Assembly: GCA_037576195.1 (NCBI GenBank)
Contig: CM075101.1
Coordinates: 41,540,001 to 41,604,000 of the forward strand
From: Phytoseiulus persimilis
Taxonomy: Eukaryota; Arthropoda; Arachnida; Mesostigmata; Phytoseiidae
Length of the DNA: 64,000 bases
Direction: 5' to 3'
Shown here: positions 11,786 to 24,677 of the stretch, piece by piece
Position numbering within the stretch: the first letter of the stretch is position 1
How the letters are laid out: each line of letters opens with the position of its first letter
The notes under the pieces: generated by a model
What the model was told of the DNA's origin: nothing
What the model saw: only the letters and a program-made list of their open reading frames with translations
Database searches by the model: none
Position numbers and translations under genes: made by a program

Positions 11786-13266
11786 TCAGCGGCATGAAAT
11801 ATCCAGACCTGTACTGAGCGAGTTCCCCGACGAGAATACTTCGGAAAAAATCGTGAGCTCTCCAATCTCCGACAGAAGTGTATTCCAAGTACGTATGGCA
11901 CCATCATCGGACGTTGATGCAGCGATTGTATCATCGAAGATTTGAGTCTCGATAGGTCTCGCGGCGCCGCGGATGGAGCGGATCGGTGTGTTGCGAATGA
12001 GGTCTTGTCGAAACTGGGGTGCGGTGTGGTGGAAGTGATCCTTCAATGAGTGAGGACTCGGATTCAACCAATGCAACCAGGATTACACAACTTTCCGTCA
12101 AGCCGATAGACTCACTCTGGAAGGACGATACCAATCATGAGCAAGTCCCGGTCTGCGCGATTGACGGTTCTCAGTACACGAAACTATTTGATACATAAAA
12201 GAATATGAGTACGAAATACATATAAGTGTATGGCAAGAGTTTCTCAAGCTTCCAACAGGGGATCGAATGGAAAGATATTCCCCACATGTTATCGTTCCAT
12301 CGCGAGTGAAGATGATGCCTCTGGAGGCGGTGTCTAGTACCGCACTGTTTCGTAAAAAAAAGTCCGTGCTCACACTCGAAGCCTTGCCCCACTCGCTGAG
12401 GGACTATGTCGAAAATTGTGGAGTACTATGCACGGAAATTTCAATCCTTGAAAAGTTCCTTTGCGATGAGCGCGAAGGAAGCGCGAAGACAGGGTTCGTT
12501 GATGCACAAAATCAGTTCGTGGACGCGATGATCTCGACTGGTCCCTTGGCCAATGCTCCTCACTTTTCCGTCAGACCGTTCAAAATCTCATTTCTTTAAG
12601 GAGGTGGACTCATGGAGCTCCAGACCGACGGACGGGCAATGTCAGGCTCCGGGAATACGCCCGCATTAAATCTTGAGATGTCGAGAGATCTATCTTGCAA
12701 TTCGAATCCATTTCCCGAGATGATTGACGTACAGTCTTCATTGATAACTTGAACAACTCTTCCCTGTAGCCTATTCAAAGCGTTTTGATTGAAGACTTAC
12801 TGGATCCACGTGCTTTTCCCGCTACTTCCGTCGTGAGCAAACTGCATACATATTCCCTGCTTCGACGTGCGTCTCGTGTCGAGCCCTGGGGATCAGATAT
12901 CGAGTGAATAGCTGATATATAGCGGCCTCGCCCAGCGCTACATCGAGCTACGAACAATGCGGACACTCGACCAGCCGTCTAGTTTACAATTAACACGGTC
13001 GGAAAGCTAAGAGGAGGGAAACCAATGGATGCCCGGGTTTTTGCGTAATACGTCAAAGACATCAGATTGTTGTACACGACAACGCCGAAACCGTTGACAA
13101 CAGATCGATATACAACGTGTGCGGAGTTTCGGTTCTTCTCAGCGATTCCACTACTTTCGAGAAAGATTCGGTCGAGCTGCATCTCGAGGAGACATAGAAT
13201 TGATGTGACTAATGCGAGATGTTTGTTCATCGCGCTCCATGACGGGTCGCCGCTGTGCGATCCCAT
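11786..13266 (-). pseudogene. ABC transporter-like remnants (probably decayed)
   Basis: Four minus-strand segments occur in the order expected for a B-type ABC transporter half. First (12979-13266) is a segment like the end of a transmembrane domain (NGFGVVVYNNLMSLTYY). Next comes a glycine-rich GSSGKST at 12809-12829, like a Walker A loop but two residues short of the consensus GxxGxGKST. It is followed within 12596-12778 by NRLQGRVVQVI and GVFPEPDIA, which resemble the post-loop strand and Q-loop region. Last is IFDD (11930-11941) with a following segment resembling Walker B and the D-loop. The pieces lie in different frames with stops between them and no clear ABC signature motif. This looks like a degraded gene, or very divergent exons that I cannot join. 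The match is by eye and could be over-read. Confidence 0.33.
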
Positions 13267-15624
13267 CTTGATGCGCCGGAATGATCAAAGTGATCGTGAC
13301 AGTCGGGTTCCCAACGATGCAACACCGCGCGATGCAGCTCACGAGAGCCCATGCTTTCCAGCACTATACATCAATTTCCCCATAAACTCCTGTGGGATGA
13401 ATGAATTGATGGATCAACGTGTTTGGAAGTACGGGCCCCCAGAAGGTTCAGTCGGAGCCACGCCAAACGGACGTGTCGGTTCCTTAAAATCAAGATGCTC
13501 TATCTGGAATTCCGACTGGTCTTCTATCGGTCTTTCAGCTCCGTGTTCTCTCGTTGGGTGTCAAGCTATATCAGTCAGATCAAGACAGGGGCGACGAGAG
13601 CAAGAAATACCTTTGAGCTATTCCCTTGTACATCCGGCGATGGTCGAACGTTGCCACCGAAGTCCAGCGTTGATCGTTGTCGCGGGGCAGGTCATCCATG
13701 AGATGCGCACAACGTGGCGCGTCAGGATCATCAAACGCTTTGCTCACTTCCACTGTTTTTGGGTGGAAGTGCTTTGAAGACTCGATAGTCTCTCCGAGAT
13801 TTGAGCTGAAATCCTGGTTTCTTGACGAAGTATCGCAGCTGACGATGCGACGAATTATTCGCTGTCGGAATCGCGGTAGAGCTGAAAATCTGTGGGGTGG
13901 TTCAAGTTCCCGAAATTTACAGCGCAGGGGAATGTTGTTTCACGCTCCTGAGGGATCCATGAAAAACGATTCCCTGACTCTCAAGTTATTGACGTTGTAT
14001 GAGCCAGTCCAGCATCGTCTGCCATCGCACTAAGACAGTGCAATCTAGAGCGTTTCGATTTTTTGGTGCGAATCATCTAAACGAGGCTCTATTGTTATAA
14101 GCAATATATTGAGGGGATGCTCATGTTCTCGCCGAATCGTTCGATGTGGTGGCGGGAATTTCCGGCAAGATTGATCGCGATTCCAGGAATATGCTCCTAC
14201 TCCGGGATACGAGAAGCTCAGGGAAACAGAAGCGTACTCGGTGAGTAACGGAGGAAATTGCACTTTGGAAGGTTACAATTCAAGTGACAGCCTGAGCCAT
14301 TTCGTTTGGAATTGATCGAAGATAGCTCCTACTCAACTGAGTCTTCCGATAAATGCTTCGTTACTTGCAAGGGAACCTTCGCTGATGGCAAGTCATTTCT
14401 GCGACCGGCGCAACGGAATGGCGCACGAATCGACAAACGAGCGTTGAATAAAGAGACGAAATAGCTGAAGAATAATGCACGTCAAAGTACTGTTGACATT
14501 GTTGGCGTAACTCTCGAATCCCGCTTGTCAACCACCGCCGCCGCCGCCACGTGTTCATCCGTCTGTCTGCTTTGAAGTTCCACAGCGTGTGTCCGTGTCA
14601 CCGCGAATCTAACGTGACACTTGCGAAACCTGAGCTCCTTGGAAACGCTTCCGAAGCAATTGATCGCTCTATCGCTGGCCTGGCTAACTAACTGGCTATT
14701 CGGCTGTTTATTGGTAGCACTCATTTCGGGCTTCTGCCTTCAGGCATCGTCATAAACGCCATGGCTTCCACTTCGAATGTCCTTCGTGTGATTTCCATCT
14801 CCGCAGCTCGTGGTTTTTGTTGGGATCGGTGCCACCAAAGAAAACGTTTCACTCGAGTCCGACATGTAGTACGCGAATGCGCTCTCACCTGTGACTCGCG
14901 TCCGTGATCACTCTCGCCGTGATCGACCGTGGATTGATCCGAAAGCTCCCGCGGAAGCAGTCGAATTCGGCGATCGATGCCTCCGTCGATGTTTCGCCAT
15001 ACGAAAAAGTGATGGAATTCGCCACAGAACTCATTTGTTCCTAATCTCGCTCGATTTGTCTACAAGTCGGTGCTTTTCTTAAGGATTAATTTACTCGGCT
15101 AGCTGCTGATAAGATGAGCGGTACACGTTTGTTTTCAGTCAGGCGTTTTGTATCACGAAAGTGTTCATGAACATTGGACGAGTGATCAGTATGCGTTTCA
15201 GGTCCCGAAGGCCAAAACGAACCGAAATGCTCAATAATCAATTACAATAGCACACCGGAAACGGGTAACCCCGACACCCAATACTTTCGCTGCTTATTAA
15301 CCCCGTTTTCAGTTTCTAACATTCGGGGGCACGGAGAACTTCTGGCGACTGCCGAGAGCCTCCACAGAAACCGAATCGTCCGATGTCGGATCTTCGCACG
15401 GAGCTCAGTCAACGCCCGTTTCACGATGAGTGTTGCGCTCATTCCTATCAGATTGGATATCCGATTCCAGACTATCCGGCACAATCGAATGAAAGCGGAT
15501 GATTCGCTGTGGTGTTCGAATACCGTGCTAGCTCGCACTCATGGCGACCTTCAACGCCCAAGAACAAAGGATTCCCATCAGAGGATGAATAGGGTGATAA
15601 AAACGGAGCCGCTGCTGCCCCTTA

Positions 15625-15651
15625 CTACTACTACTACGACTACTACTTTGT
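15625..15651 (+). repeat. (TAC)n microsatellite
   Basis: A short trinucleotide run, TACTACTACTACGACTACTA, with one interruption. Confidence 0.85.
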
Positions 15652-18600
15652 TGTTTCTCCATCGGCCGAGATGAGGTGTCGTCTTCGGTCTTTGGCTGTG
15701 AGCTCTCAATGTTCGCTTGCACGCCGGAGAAAAAAAAGGTTCTCGATGACATTACGCCATCGCAGACTGACTGACTGACTCACTGGATGCTTCGCCTCAG
15801 CGTCGTCGTTTATGAACAACAACAATGGATCCCGAAAGCATAGCTCACATCAGCGGCACCCGGCTCAGAACGATTCTACACAGCCCAACAGCAAGAACTC
15901 CAGCTCCCCGTGAGTAGAAGCGTTCGCAGCGGTCGATGAAGTACCGGCTACGAAACTTCGGGAATTAATATGACGACACGATACGGGCGGAAGATTTCCA
16001 CCGTCGACAAGCCATCGTCTCAAGACGAACAGAGTCAAACTGGAGCATAGAGGAGATACCCTTCGACGTCGAGATGTCTCTTTGGTTCGTAAGCCGGCGA
16101 CAAACCGATACTTGAGTGACCAATCGCTGTGGATGAGGCAGCCAGTCATCAGTGTTTCGGACAGTGTTTTTCGTTCAGTTGATACCGCTTCTGCTATTGA
16201 TGCCGACAGTACTGCTTATCACAAGAAGTACTAAGTGTCTCGCAAGCCTCTATAGAAGGCTTACAGAGCAGCTGGATTGTATGGCGATCTTTCTTGGCAG
16301 CAGCCGTGTTTCGTTTGACTGAGAAGGTCTCGCTGCACATCGGCACTGACCGAACATAACGCCGAACTCCTTCAAAGAGCCGCACTTGTCCAAGTGACGA
16401 TGGCTGATACTTTTCAGTTGGAATTTTTTGGTTTCAGTTGTAAAACGGCGACGTTAAGCTCTCAGCGGGGACAGCTGATCTGTCGACACTTCGAAAAAAT
16501 CGAAAAAATGGCGATGAAACTAACGACGACAACGTGGTCAACAGTCAACCCATGCGACCGATCGTTAGCGCCATGTTTTGATGTTTTGTGTTAACGACTC
16601 AAATTAATGAGTTTCTTCCGTTGCGTATTTTCCGTTTGTGTCCGTCTCCTTCAGTCGGATCGGGACGATGAGTGTGCAGATGACTCACTGATTGATAAGA
16701 TAAGTGATGAATGGTTGTGCAATTATAAACGAGAATTAACGGGCCAACGTTCGATGTCAGCCCGGCCACTCTTTGAAGCGACTCAAAACCTCAAACTATC
16801 AGTGGGTTTCTGGGGCTGGTGGGTCTCAGCTCGTTCGAGCCTGTCCAGTTCGCTGTCTTCGCTCAATTCACCTGAACGATTCCGTTGATTTCTGAGCGGA
16901 GGAGGGATGTGTAGGGCTTTGCAGTTTGTGAAACGCTGATTCAATCGGTGGTCCAGCGCGTTCTGAACAGCTTGGCAGTCCGGAATGCGATTTGAAACGC
17001 TTAATAAGCTCACAGCGAGCGTCGGTTCCCCCCTCCTCTCTCTCTCTCTCGAGCATCGAAGATTTTGTGTTTATTTTGAAAATTACATAATTCTAGTCTC
17101 CTTTAATCCAGCTTTTCGATCATCATTCGACAGGACGGGTCTTTCGCAATGCTTCTGCAGTCATATCGTGCGAATCCGTCGGTTGATTCGTTTGCATCAA
17201 GAACCGGTAGCCGGGATCCTCCTCCGCGAAGTCCGAATAGAAAAATCACCGTCGGCGAACCTTTCCGATCCAGAGCTCATCAAACACCGAAAATCGAATC
17301 GAAGTGGAGGAGGGAAGGGTTTCCGGCTCAGAGAAAGTTTGGGAAAAGTAATTCCTCGGTTTCCACCGCCGAGAGGCGTTAATAAACTGTCTAATTCACA
17401 GGAGGCTTCCAAGTCAGTTTTCAGGAGCGTTTCAAAGTCGCCTGGAATCCCAGGCTATCGATGCGGAACCACAGCATCACACATTGGCTTCGTTTGAACA
17501 TTCCTCTGTTTTGAGAAGGAGCTTTTCGAATTTCATAATCCATCTTTCGTATGGAGCCATCCCGAGTGAAGTGAATCAAATCAACGGAAAATGCCCAAAG
17601 TTTCAATATTTCCCGTTTTACTCCCCATATTCTCGTTCCGACGAACGGTAGCAAGTATTGCCACCGAAAGCGAATTTGTGGATGAGCGCTCGCGTGGCAG
17701 ACCCTCTCTCGCGAAGATATTTGCTCGAATGTTATGACCCTCCTTCGAAGGAAAAACGACGCCCTTCTCTGAAGCAAAACTGGTGTCACAAAATAGCTCA
17801 ACAGACGAATCCAGACCTTGCGAAGCCTACGCACATCTGACGCAACAATTTTCTTTTGATTCCGTTCTCTTGAGAGCAGACTATCCTTCTCAACATCTCG
17901 CTGGGTTCTCAGTCTCACTGTGTCTCAGTGACATGAGGGCCGGTTGTTCTTGGGCGACCTCAAAAATAGTTCGAACAGCACGCCGAAATCTTGCTTTCTC
18001 TTGTGTCTCTTCTTTTCAATTCCTTAACAATTTTTATTCTTCGAGTCGGAATGTCTATGCAAACATCGGTGTCCCCGTCTCGTCACCAGCTGAGTCGACG
18101 TGCGAACTGCATGAACGAACAACTTTCGGACAGACGGTCGATTAAATCCGCGGATGATCAAATAGTACCTTGGCTGATAGACGCTCAGTAGAAGACTGCT
18201 CCGTACCGACTGCCCACGTCGTTGAAGTGACTGCCGACTTCGTCATGATGAGGACCAAGATGACGCCCTGACACTTGCCTCAATAACTAACTTGCTCCCA
18301 AGCCCTCCACTCATAGATCAAGTCGGCCGACATCGATCAGTCTCTCAAATGAATCCCGATGATTTGCTCGGGGGAGCTGTTTCGTCATTCTCAGTTAGCG
18401 AGGTGAGCCCCTGAGCGGATCTTGATCAACTCGGGCTCACTGCTCGTATTCATATCTCGATGTTCACAGGATACGTAAGTAGAAAGAGTCAGCTCTTTTT
18501 TTTAATTTTCAATTATATTCCGGAGCTTGAAAGCAAAGCATCCAATTTACGGCCGACGGGACGGCCACAACCATCCTAGTATCTTGGAGTATTTCGAGCC

Positions 18601-21085
18601 GATGAATCCGCAAACCATAGTCGGAAATCCTACGAACCTGACACCCCGAGAAATAATTATCGGCAGTCGAAGGCGTTGAGAGCTTTCATTTTTATCTTCT
18701 AGAAATCTTTCCAAACTCGTCCCAAATTTCAATCGCCCAAACCCACAGAAAACTCTTTGAATAAAGTCGGCGAACGGCTTGATCGATAAACTTCAATTGG
18801 GCGTCAATGTTTCATAACAATCTTCTCGGTGTCGTGAGACCTACATTCCAGTTCTGTTAGACACTACAGTCCGATGAAAGGGGAATGCCCGTCGAGGGTT
18901 TGCTTCTCGAGAAAACCGACGAAAAAAGCGCGTCAGGAGCAATCTTCGCAATCGAGAATCAGAAGCTCACGAACTAAGTAGTAGATCGAAGCAGACGTCT
19001 TATTTGGACCCCGAAACGGCTTCTGTTATTTCTGAGGAAGCCTGGTGGACACTTTCGTCGAAATTCCGATCCGCTCTGAACATAATCGCACGCCTCGTTA
19101 GGATGGAGGCAAGTTGCAAACGACACGTTGTCGGTCGTAACGGATGTTCATCACCGCTAGTCTTGGTAGTGATGCCGTTTGCATGTGAGTGGCACCGGCA
19201 ACGATCATGACGGCGACTGCTGTGAAGACGAAACTCGGTGCCGTCGTCGAGGCACCAGCTATCCAACCCTAGAAGTTCAGCAGGAATAACTTCTCCGGGA
19301 TGTGCAGTCAAACAAGCGTGGACAGAATGAATGTGGTGGTGGTTTCAGCCCTCTGCTCCGAGCCCTACCCCATCCGTCCATTCCGCAGCCATCCGCTGAA
19401 GATGTCTTCCGACTGACTGCAAAGCTGATTCTCGTCGACTTTTCCATCTTTAGCGGCCACATGCAAACTCACTTTCTCGTTTCGCTCCTTCGATGAAGAC
19501 GCTTCAGTTCGAAGCTCTTTCGGTGCGAAGGGCGGGTTGAATGACCGATTGCTACGAATTCGCCACCTGGGTTGAGATTGCCCTGATCTGTGGAACCTCT
19601 CACGCTTGCGATGCTTTCGAGTGATCGCTGTCGATGGTCGTCAGTCTCGCTTATGAATCCGAAAAATGGAGTCGAACCCTTCCCTCAAGAACTCCTTGAA
19701 TTGGCCACTCTGTGCGATGAAAGTTTTCATTCCTACAGCCATGACAGAAACCACGCGATGTCCCGTTTGGAAATTTTCCCATCTGCTCCGAAATTGCCGG
19801 GAGAACCGGGAAGTCGTGACCCAAACGAGCTCTCCGAGCGTTTCGGTATAAGATTTCCAAATGACGACACTGTACGGGACAACAAGTGACTGACGTCCGA
19901 GCTAACGGTTGTCTCGTGGAGCCAGAAATATGAGAGTAGGAACTGGAGAATTCTGAAGCCCCAATCACAGGACACACGAAAGATACGCATTCGTCATGTG
20001 TACATATTTTCTCCTGTCTATCTTGTGGCCCGACGTTCGGCGTGGGGTCTGATTGATATTTCGGATGGCTTTCGCCTGCACTGCACTTGCGTCGACCCTC
20101 TTGTGTCCTTCGGAGAACAAGTTAGCAGATGGAGCGTCACGAGCGCCCAAACCAGAACTGTTCGTTTGATGCCTCAGGGTACAACGAGAAGAAGCCACTT
20201 CCGACCGCAGCTCTCGCCGGGTCTTCAATCGCAACGGTCCGTACGTTCGAACACCTCGATAAGGATCCCCCAGAAGCTCAGTTCCAGAGGCGTTTTCTGC
20301 GATCGGTCGCCCTCCAAGACGCATTCCACGATAAATTTTTGGTTGACTGCATACAGTTCCGTTCGTGTGATTTATCTTCATCGCACAGCTGAGCATCCCG
20401 GGTTACATAATGATTCCGTCTATGTAACAAACTTTTAACACGCGACGTTTTTATTCCTCTCCTTTTAACGAGAGGCCGAAGGGAACGAATGAGAGGAAAA
20501 CCTGTTCGGCACAGTCAGATTCAGCAGAACAAGGGGGACGGCTGCGAAGACGACCAAATATTTATTCCAGTGGACATCGGATACTTTTCGCAGTGGACTT
20601 CTGCACTTGCGACAACAGCCTCGGAATTTATCGACGGCAAATTATAGGAGTCTGCAATCTGCGCAGCATGAACTCGGGGAGTCTTGGGTCGTAAACACGG
20701 CGACGGGCTTGGCTCTGCGTGTGAACACCTGTCAAGACATCCAAGAGGGCGTTTCAGACCATTAAATCAAACGAATAGTTTGCATGATTCAGGTGAACTG
20801 TCTTCATTAAGTCGACAGCGCACGAGCTCGGCGCCCATGAACTGTTGAAATGCTTTGAATGCAACAGTGTACCAGTGTTGCGAAGACGGTACAATGTCTA
20901 ATTACCGACAAAGAAAATTCCGTCTGTGATCACGAGCAACACCTGCATCAGAACGCAAACCAGGGATGGTTTTCCTCCGAAATCATTCCCCGTTACCAAA
21001 TCGAACAACAGTGTAGATCGTCCCGCCTTGTTTGCTGGATTGCTGGCGCGGGTCTCGCTCATGCTCTGTATTGTTGCTTCTGCAG

Positions 21086-21112
21086 CTGTTGTTGTTGTTG
21101 TTGCTGTGGTTC
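21086..21112 (+). repeat. (GTT/GCT)n microsatellite
   Basis: A trinucleotide run of GTT with flanking GCT/GCA triplets. It produces spurious Leu-rich or Val-rich plus-strand frames and Asn-rich minus-strand frames. Confidence 0.8.
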
Positions 21113-22777
21113 ACCTTCTCATCACTGTCCGCGGCGGAGTCGAAGAAATTGAGGCAAATACGATTGTTGACAGGACGTTTGAGCTGTGACCAGACCGACG
21201 ATGATGTCAAGACAATCGACACCGGAATCTTGCCCGCTACGTTAGCCAGCGCGGTTCGGTCCCGTCTGTCCTGTGGTGTTGACAAGAGGGCGAGCAGGTA
21301 GGTAGGCAGACAGACAAGCGAGCGAGCGAGCACTTCGGTCCGCAACGCACGATTTTTGTTGTTAATCTTCGGCTTTTCCGTAAATAACTCGTTCGTTGCT
21401 CTCTTTGACAGCTTGCTCGCTCTATAATTTGTGCCAAATCGACGCATTCCGTAGCTGTACGACGGCACTTATCCACTCTCCCCGTTAACTAGCAGAGAAC
21501 AGAAATGCAGGATGGCCAGCCCCATGCTTATCTGATAGAGGTCTCCCATGGACAAGGTGCTGGTGATGTCGGTACCGACTCTGAGGAGTGCGAACCCGTA
21601 GATCCTGTTATTTTCGTTTATCATCGATATCCACTAGCCTCTCCTCATATCGATCGCAGGGGATGAACTTGGTGAAGTTCTTCTGAAGCGCCAAATGAAC
21701 TGCACGATATGGCTCTCTCATCCGTTTTCCTCTTCTTCCAGTCTTCTGAGCGGGCGGGATCTGGTCTCTTGAGTCGGCGCTATTTCGGTCAACAGGCGCC
21801 GAATGGTATAAATGATCGCCCTTCGAGCATTCTTTGGGCACTGGAGGGCTATTTTTGTGGGCATTCCTCAGGGTGAACATGGCTGTTCTTGCACTATATG
21901 AAGTATCCGTCAACGGCGTCGATCTTGATTACAACGTCAAAAACTCTCGACGAGACAAAAGCTTCGGCACATTATTCTGCATTTCACTCTTCGTTTTTGG
22001 CGCCGTCCTTTTGACCTCCGGTGTCAATTGCGTTTAAATACCTCCAAAACGACCCACATTTCCTGTGAACGTCACCGCGAACTTTTGAAAACGCTCCAAG
22101 GAATCGATGAGGTTGTTATGCAACGCTCGACGCTCCCACTTCCGTCGTGAAGATAATTTTAATTGGACTGATCGACGCGCCCACTTTGTAGAATCGTGAG
22201 TGTCTAGAAGAACACTGTATCCAGCGCGAGTTGTGTTCATATTTTTCATTCAGCAGGCGACGAGCCGTTCGTCTCTTCGTTCGTCATCCGCTGGCCACGG
22301 AAGCGGGTGATCAACGATTATCTCACAGTGGTGACCGCCGGCGGTCATTCGCCGTTCGTTCGCCGGCTCACTTGGCCTGCGCGCGGGTCATTTTTCGGAC
22401 GGTCGTCGGGACTTTAGGGTAACATATACGAACGCTAAAATCCGAACTAAATTATTGGTCGCAGCGAGAGAAAGAGGATGTGAGGTGGTGGCCGAAGCAG
22501 CAGCGTCCCGGCGGCGGTGACGGTGGTGTTGGCAGAAGGTGGTAAGGAGGTGAGGCCGCGCTCTTGCCATCGTCCCGCAGCGAAAGACGGACCGTTACAC
22601 GCTGACGGATCACAACTGAGGTGCTAGTGGCAACTGTCGGCTGGATGCTAAGTCTTGCGTGAACGCGCACTTCATGTGCTGTGCGATTCTGTGCTGTGTC
22701 CAACCCTTTTGTTCTCCAATTCCCGTTAGTTTTCTCTCGTGATTTCTTCGTGTGTTCCAAGTGTCTCTGAGGTTGCG

Positions 22778-24580
22778 ATGTTCTCCAGCAAACGAAAGGA
22801 TATTCCGCGGGTCACTAACAACAAACCGGCCCTGAGGGACTTTCGCGCAGAGTTCAGTCAAGTGATTTCGCAGATTCATGCGAAGCGGGCCGCTGCCCAC
22901 GACGAGTTGGGGGGTCGACTCAACCGACTCGAAGGCCCTCGTGACATGGAGGTTGTGTGTGTGAAGAACTCACTGAAGAAGAACGACACGCCCGCCGGCA
23001 TGGGATTCCACTTCGGTTCGATCCTGGGATACAGCACCGAGCTGGTCCAGGACCGGCACAGGGTCGAAATAGGCGAAGGCCGCTCAGATTTCGCCGAAAT
23101 GAAGCGCAAGCTCGAGCTGAATCTGAGCCAGAGCTGCCGCTTCAAGCAGCACGCGAATATCAGCTCCGCACTCAAGGATACTTGCGCATCGGAAATGATC
23201 ATGTCCGGATCCGACGATCACGACGATAGCGATTCGGCTCGGGGCCGGAGCGCGAGTTCCAGTGGGTCGTGCCACAGTGCGAACGAGAGCATTTCTGGAA
23301 GTGAGGTGGACGAGGCCGACGGCCCACAGGACCCTGATGAGCTGATGCTGGACAAGTTTGCCAACGAGTGTAAGATCTCGCTTTCGACGGCTCCGATGAA
23401 ACCGACAGTGATTCACATCGACACGCCTTCGAAGGAGAACCTCCGAGACGAAGAGTTCATTGAGGCGAACAACGAAATTCTCGCAGTTGACAAACAGCCC
23501 CAACCGTCGGATAACGTATACGAAGATGTTGCCGTCGAGTCCGGCGCGGCCACGAGCAGCGCTGACAGCAGCATTGAGTCTTCAGCTGTGTCCGCCTGGC
23601 TTGCCAAAAGAGGTGTTGTGCTTGAGGACTGTGATGCCCCCAGGATTGTGTCTGTGTCCCGTGTGGAGGAAAAGGACGACCAGATCAAGGTGGTCAAAAG
23701 ACGCTTCTTGAAACACGACCCCAAGCGCCGGCGAGCAGACAACGTCACCAGCGTCTCGACGGACAGTCAGTACAGTTCGGACGAAAGCACTGACGCCGTC
23801 AAAAGCTCGCAGACTAGTGTTTGTTCCGAATTTTCTGAGTCCAGGGACACGGTGATCTTGGGTGAGATGGATATTGAAGTAGAAGTCAAACGAGAGCGAC
23901 CCGCCCCGGGCGGAGACCACGTGACGGATAGAAAAGCTCCCAGAACGGATCAGAGGATCTCAGCGTCCTCTGAGAAAGAGGAGCGCTTTGAGACCATCGA
24001 TCTTGACTCGGATGTGCTGAATCAAGCCAAGAACGCTCCGGAAGCTTCGTCTGTGGTCGTTGTGTCTCGGCCGAAGAAGTCTTTCAAAGCCATCCGGGCC
24101 CAGTACGACCGGCACATGGCCGTCGAGGACGATCTTATCGAAGTTTTGCCGAGTGTTCGCCGGCTGGCGCACATGTTCCGCTTCGAGGGCGACCCGTCGG
24201 ACCTGAAGAACAAGTACCATTCGCTGACAGGCCGCAGCCTTTCGAAAGAGTTCCGTCAGAAACAGCTCCGGCCGAAGCCGAGCTTGCCGCGGTCGGCGCG
24301 CTTCGACGAAGCCCCACCAATGGAGAAGCCGAGGATGCCACTGCAGAAAATCTCGGAACTCAGTGAGATTCAAGAAGTGCCACCAGTGCATCGCGAAGCG
24401 AAGCCGTCAACTAAAAGTCAAAAAATCCCAGCCGTTAGATCTGGCAGTGCCACCGTCAGCGGCGCCGGCGGTCCCGTCGAGAGCAAAAAGAAGAAGTCGC
24501 GATCAAAGGCTGCATCTTGTAAAGGTTTCTTCGACCGAGAGATTCTGGCGCGGTTGAGTAAATTCCAACAATTTATTTAA
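22778..24580 (+). CDS. Disordered, charged protein of 600 aa (hypothetical)
   Basis: This is an uninterrupted 600-codon frame from the first ATG (22778) to TAA, with strongly coding codon usage; both flanks lose coding character. The open frame extends 13 codons upstream to a GTG, but ATG is the sensible start. The N-terminal about 110 residues look folded or conserved-like (RDFRAEFSQVISQIHAKRA, then GMGFHFGSILGYSTEL). Residues about 130-430 are Ser/Asp/Glu-rich and probably disordered, with a basic nuclear-localisation-like cluster KRRFLKHDPKRRR near residue 307. A second hydrophobic island around residues 435-490 contains VLPSVRRLAHMFRFEGD. The C-terminus has a KKKKSRSK cluster and ends LARLSKFQQFI. 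I recognise no family; a nuclear or cytoskeletal scaffold role is a guess from composition. There are no introns within the coding region, unusual here for a gene this size. Confidence 0.85.
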   Translation: MFSSKRKDIPRVTNNKPALRDFRAEFSQVISQIHAKRAAAHDELGGRLNRLEGPRDMEVVCVKNSLKKNDTPAGMGFHFGSILGYSTELVQDRHRVEIGEGRSDFAEMKRKLELNLSQSCRFKQHANISSALKDTCASEMIMSGSDDHDDSDSARGRSASSSGSCHSANESISGSEVDEADGPQDPDELMLDKFANECKISLSTAPMKPTVIHIDTPSKENLRDEEFIEANNEILAVDKQPQPSDNVYEDVAVESGAATSSADSSIESSAVSAWLAKRGVVLEDCDAPRIVSVSRVEEKDDQIKVVKRRFLKHDPKRRRADNVTSVSTDSQYSSDESTDAVKSSQTSVCSEFSESRDTVILGEMDIEVEVKRERPAPGGDHVTDRKAPRTDQRISASSEKEERFETIDLDSDVLNQAKNAPEASSVVVVSRPKKSFKAIRAQYDRHMAVEDDLIEVLPSVRRLAHMFRFEGDPSDLKNKYHSLTGRSLSKEFRQKQLRPKPSLPRSARFDEAPPMEKPRMPLQKISELSEIQEVPPVHREAKPSTKSQKIPAVRSGSATVSGAGGPVESKKKKSRSKAASCKGFFDREILARLSKFQQFI

Positions 24581-24671
24581 TGAGAGAACAGTGAGCCCGG
24601 GGAGAGAAAGGGGCCTGCACCCAAGTCGCTCGTTTTGTTGCCATATACAACGTTCGTTGATCACTGCAAAT

Positions 24672-24677
24672 AATAAA
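24672..24677 (+). terminator. AATAAA polyadenylation signal
   Basis: A canonical AATAAA lies 92 nt after the stop codon of the 600-residue gene, giving a compact 3' UTR. Confidence 0.6.

Larger units (their letters stand above)
13267..22777. other. Long stretch without a supported gene
   Basis: No gene can be defended in these 9.5 kb. The longest open frame (13067-13777, plus) lacks an ATG start and any domain, and overlaps the ABC-like remnant on the other strand. Simple repeats are (CT)n near 17036-17050, (TAC)n near 15625-15651, CTGA repeats near 15766-15780 and (GTT)n near 21086-21102. A minus-strand segment near 15380-15500 has a hydrophobic, helix-like reading that could be another piece of the decayed ABC gene, but it is too weak to call. 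The last 500 bp are GC-rich and probably include the promoter and 5' UTR of the next gene. Confidence 0.5.

Noticed and set aside
11786..12076. WD40-like reading (STSDDGAIRTWN)
   Set aside because: A single repeat-like phrase with no neighbouring repeats. Its position downstream of a Walker A-like motif fits a degraded ABC Walker B region better, though both are weak.
13067..13777. 236-codon plus-strand frame
   Set aside because: No ATG at its start, no domain, poor codon bias, and it overlaps a better minus-strand transmembrane-like segment.
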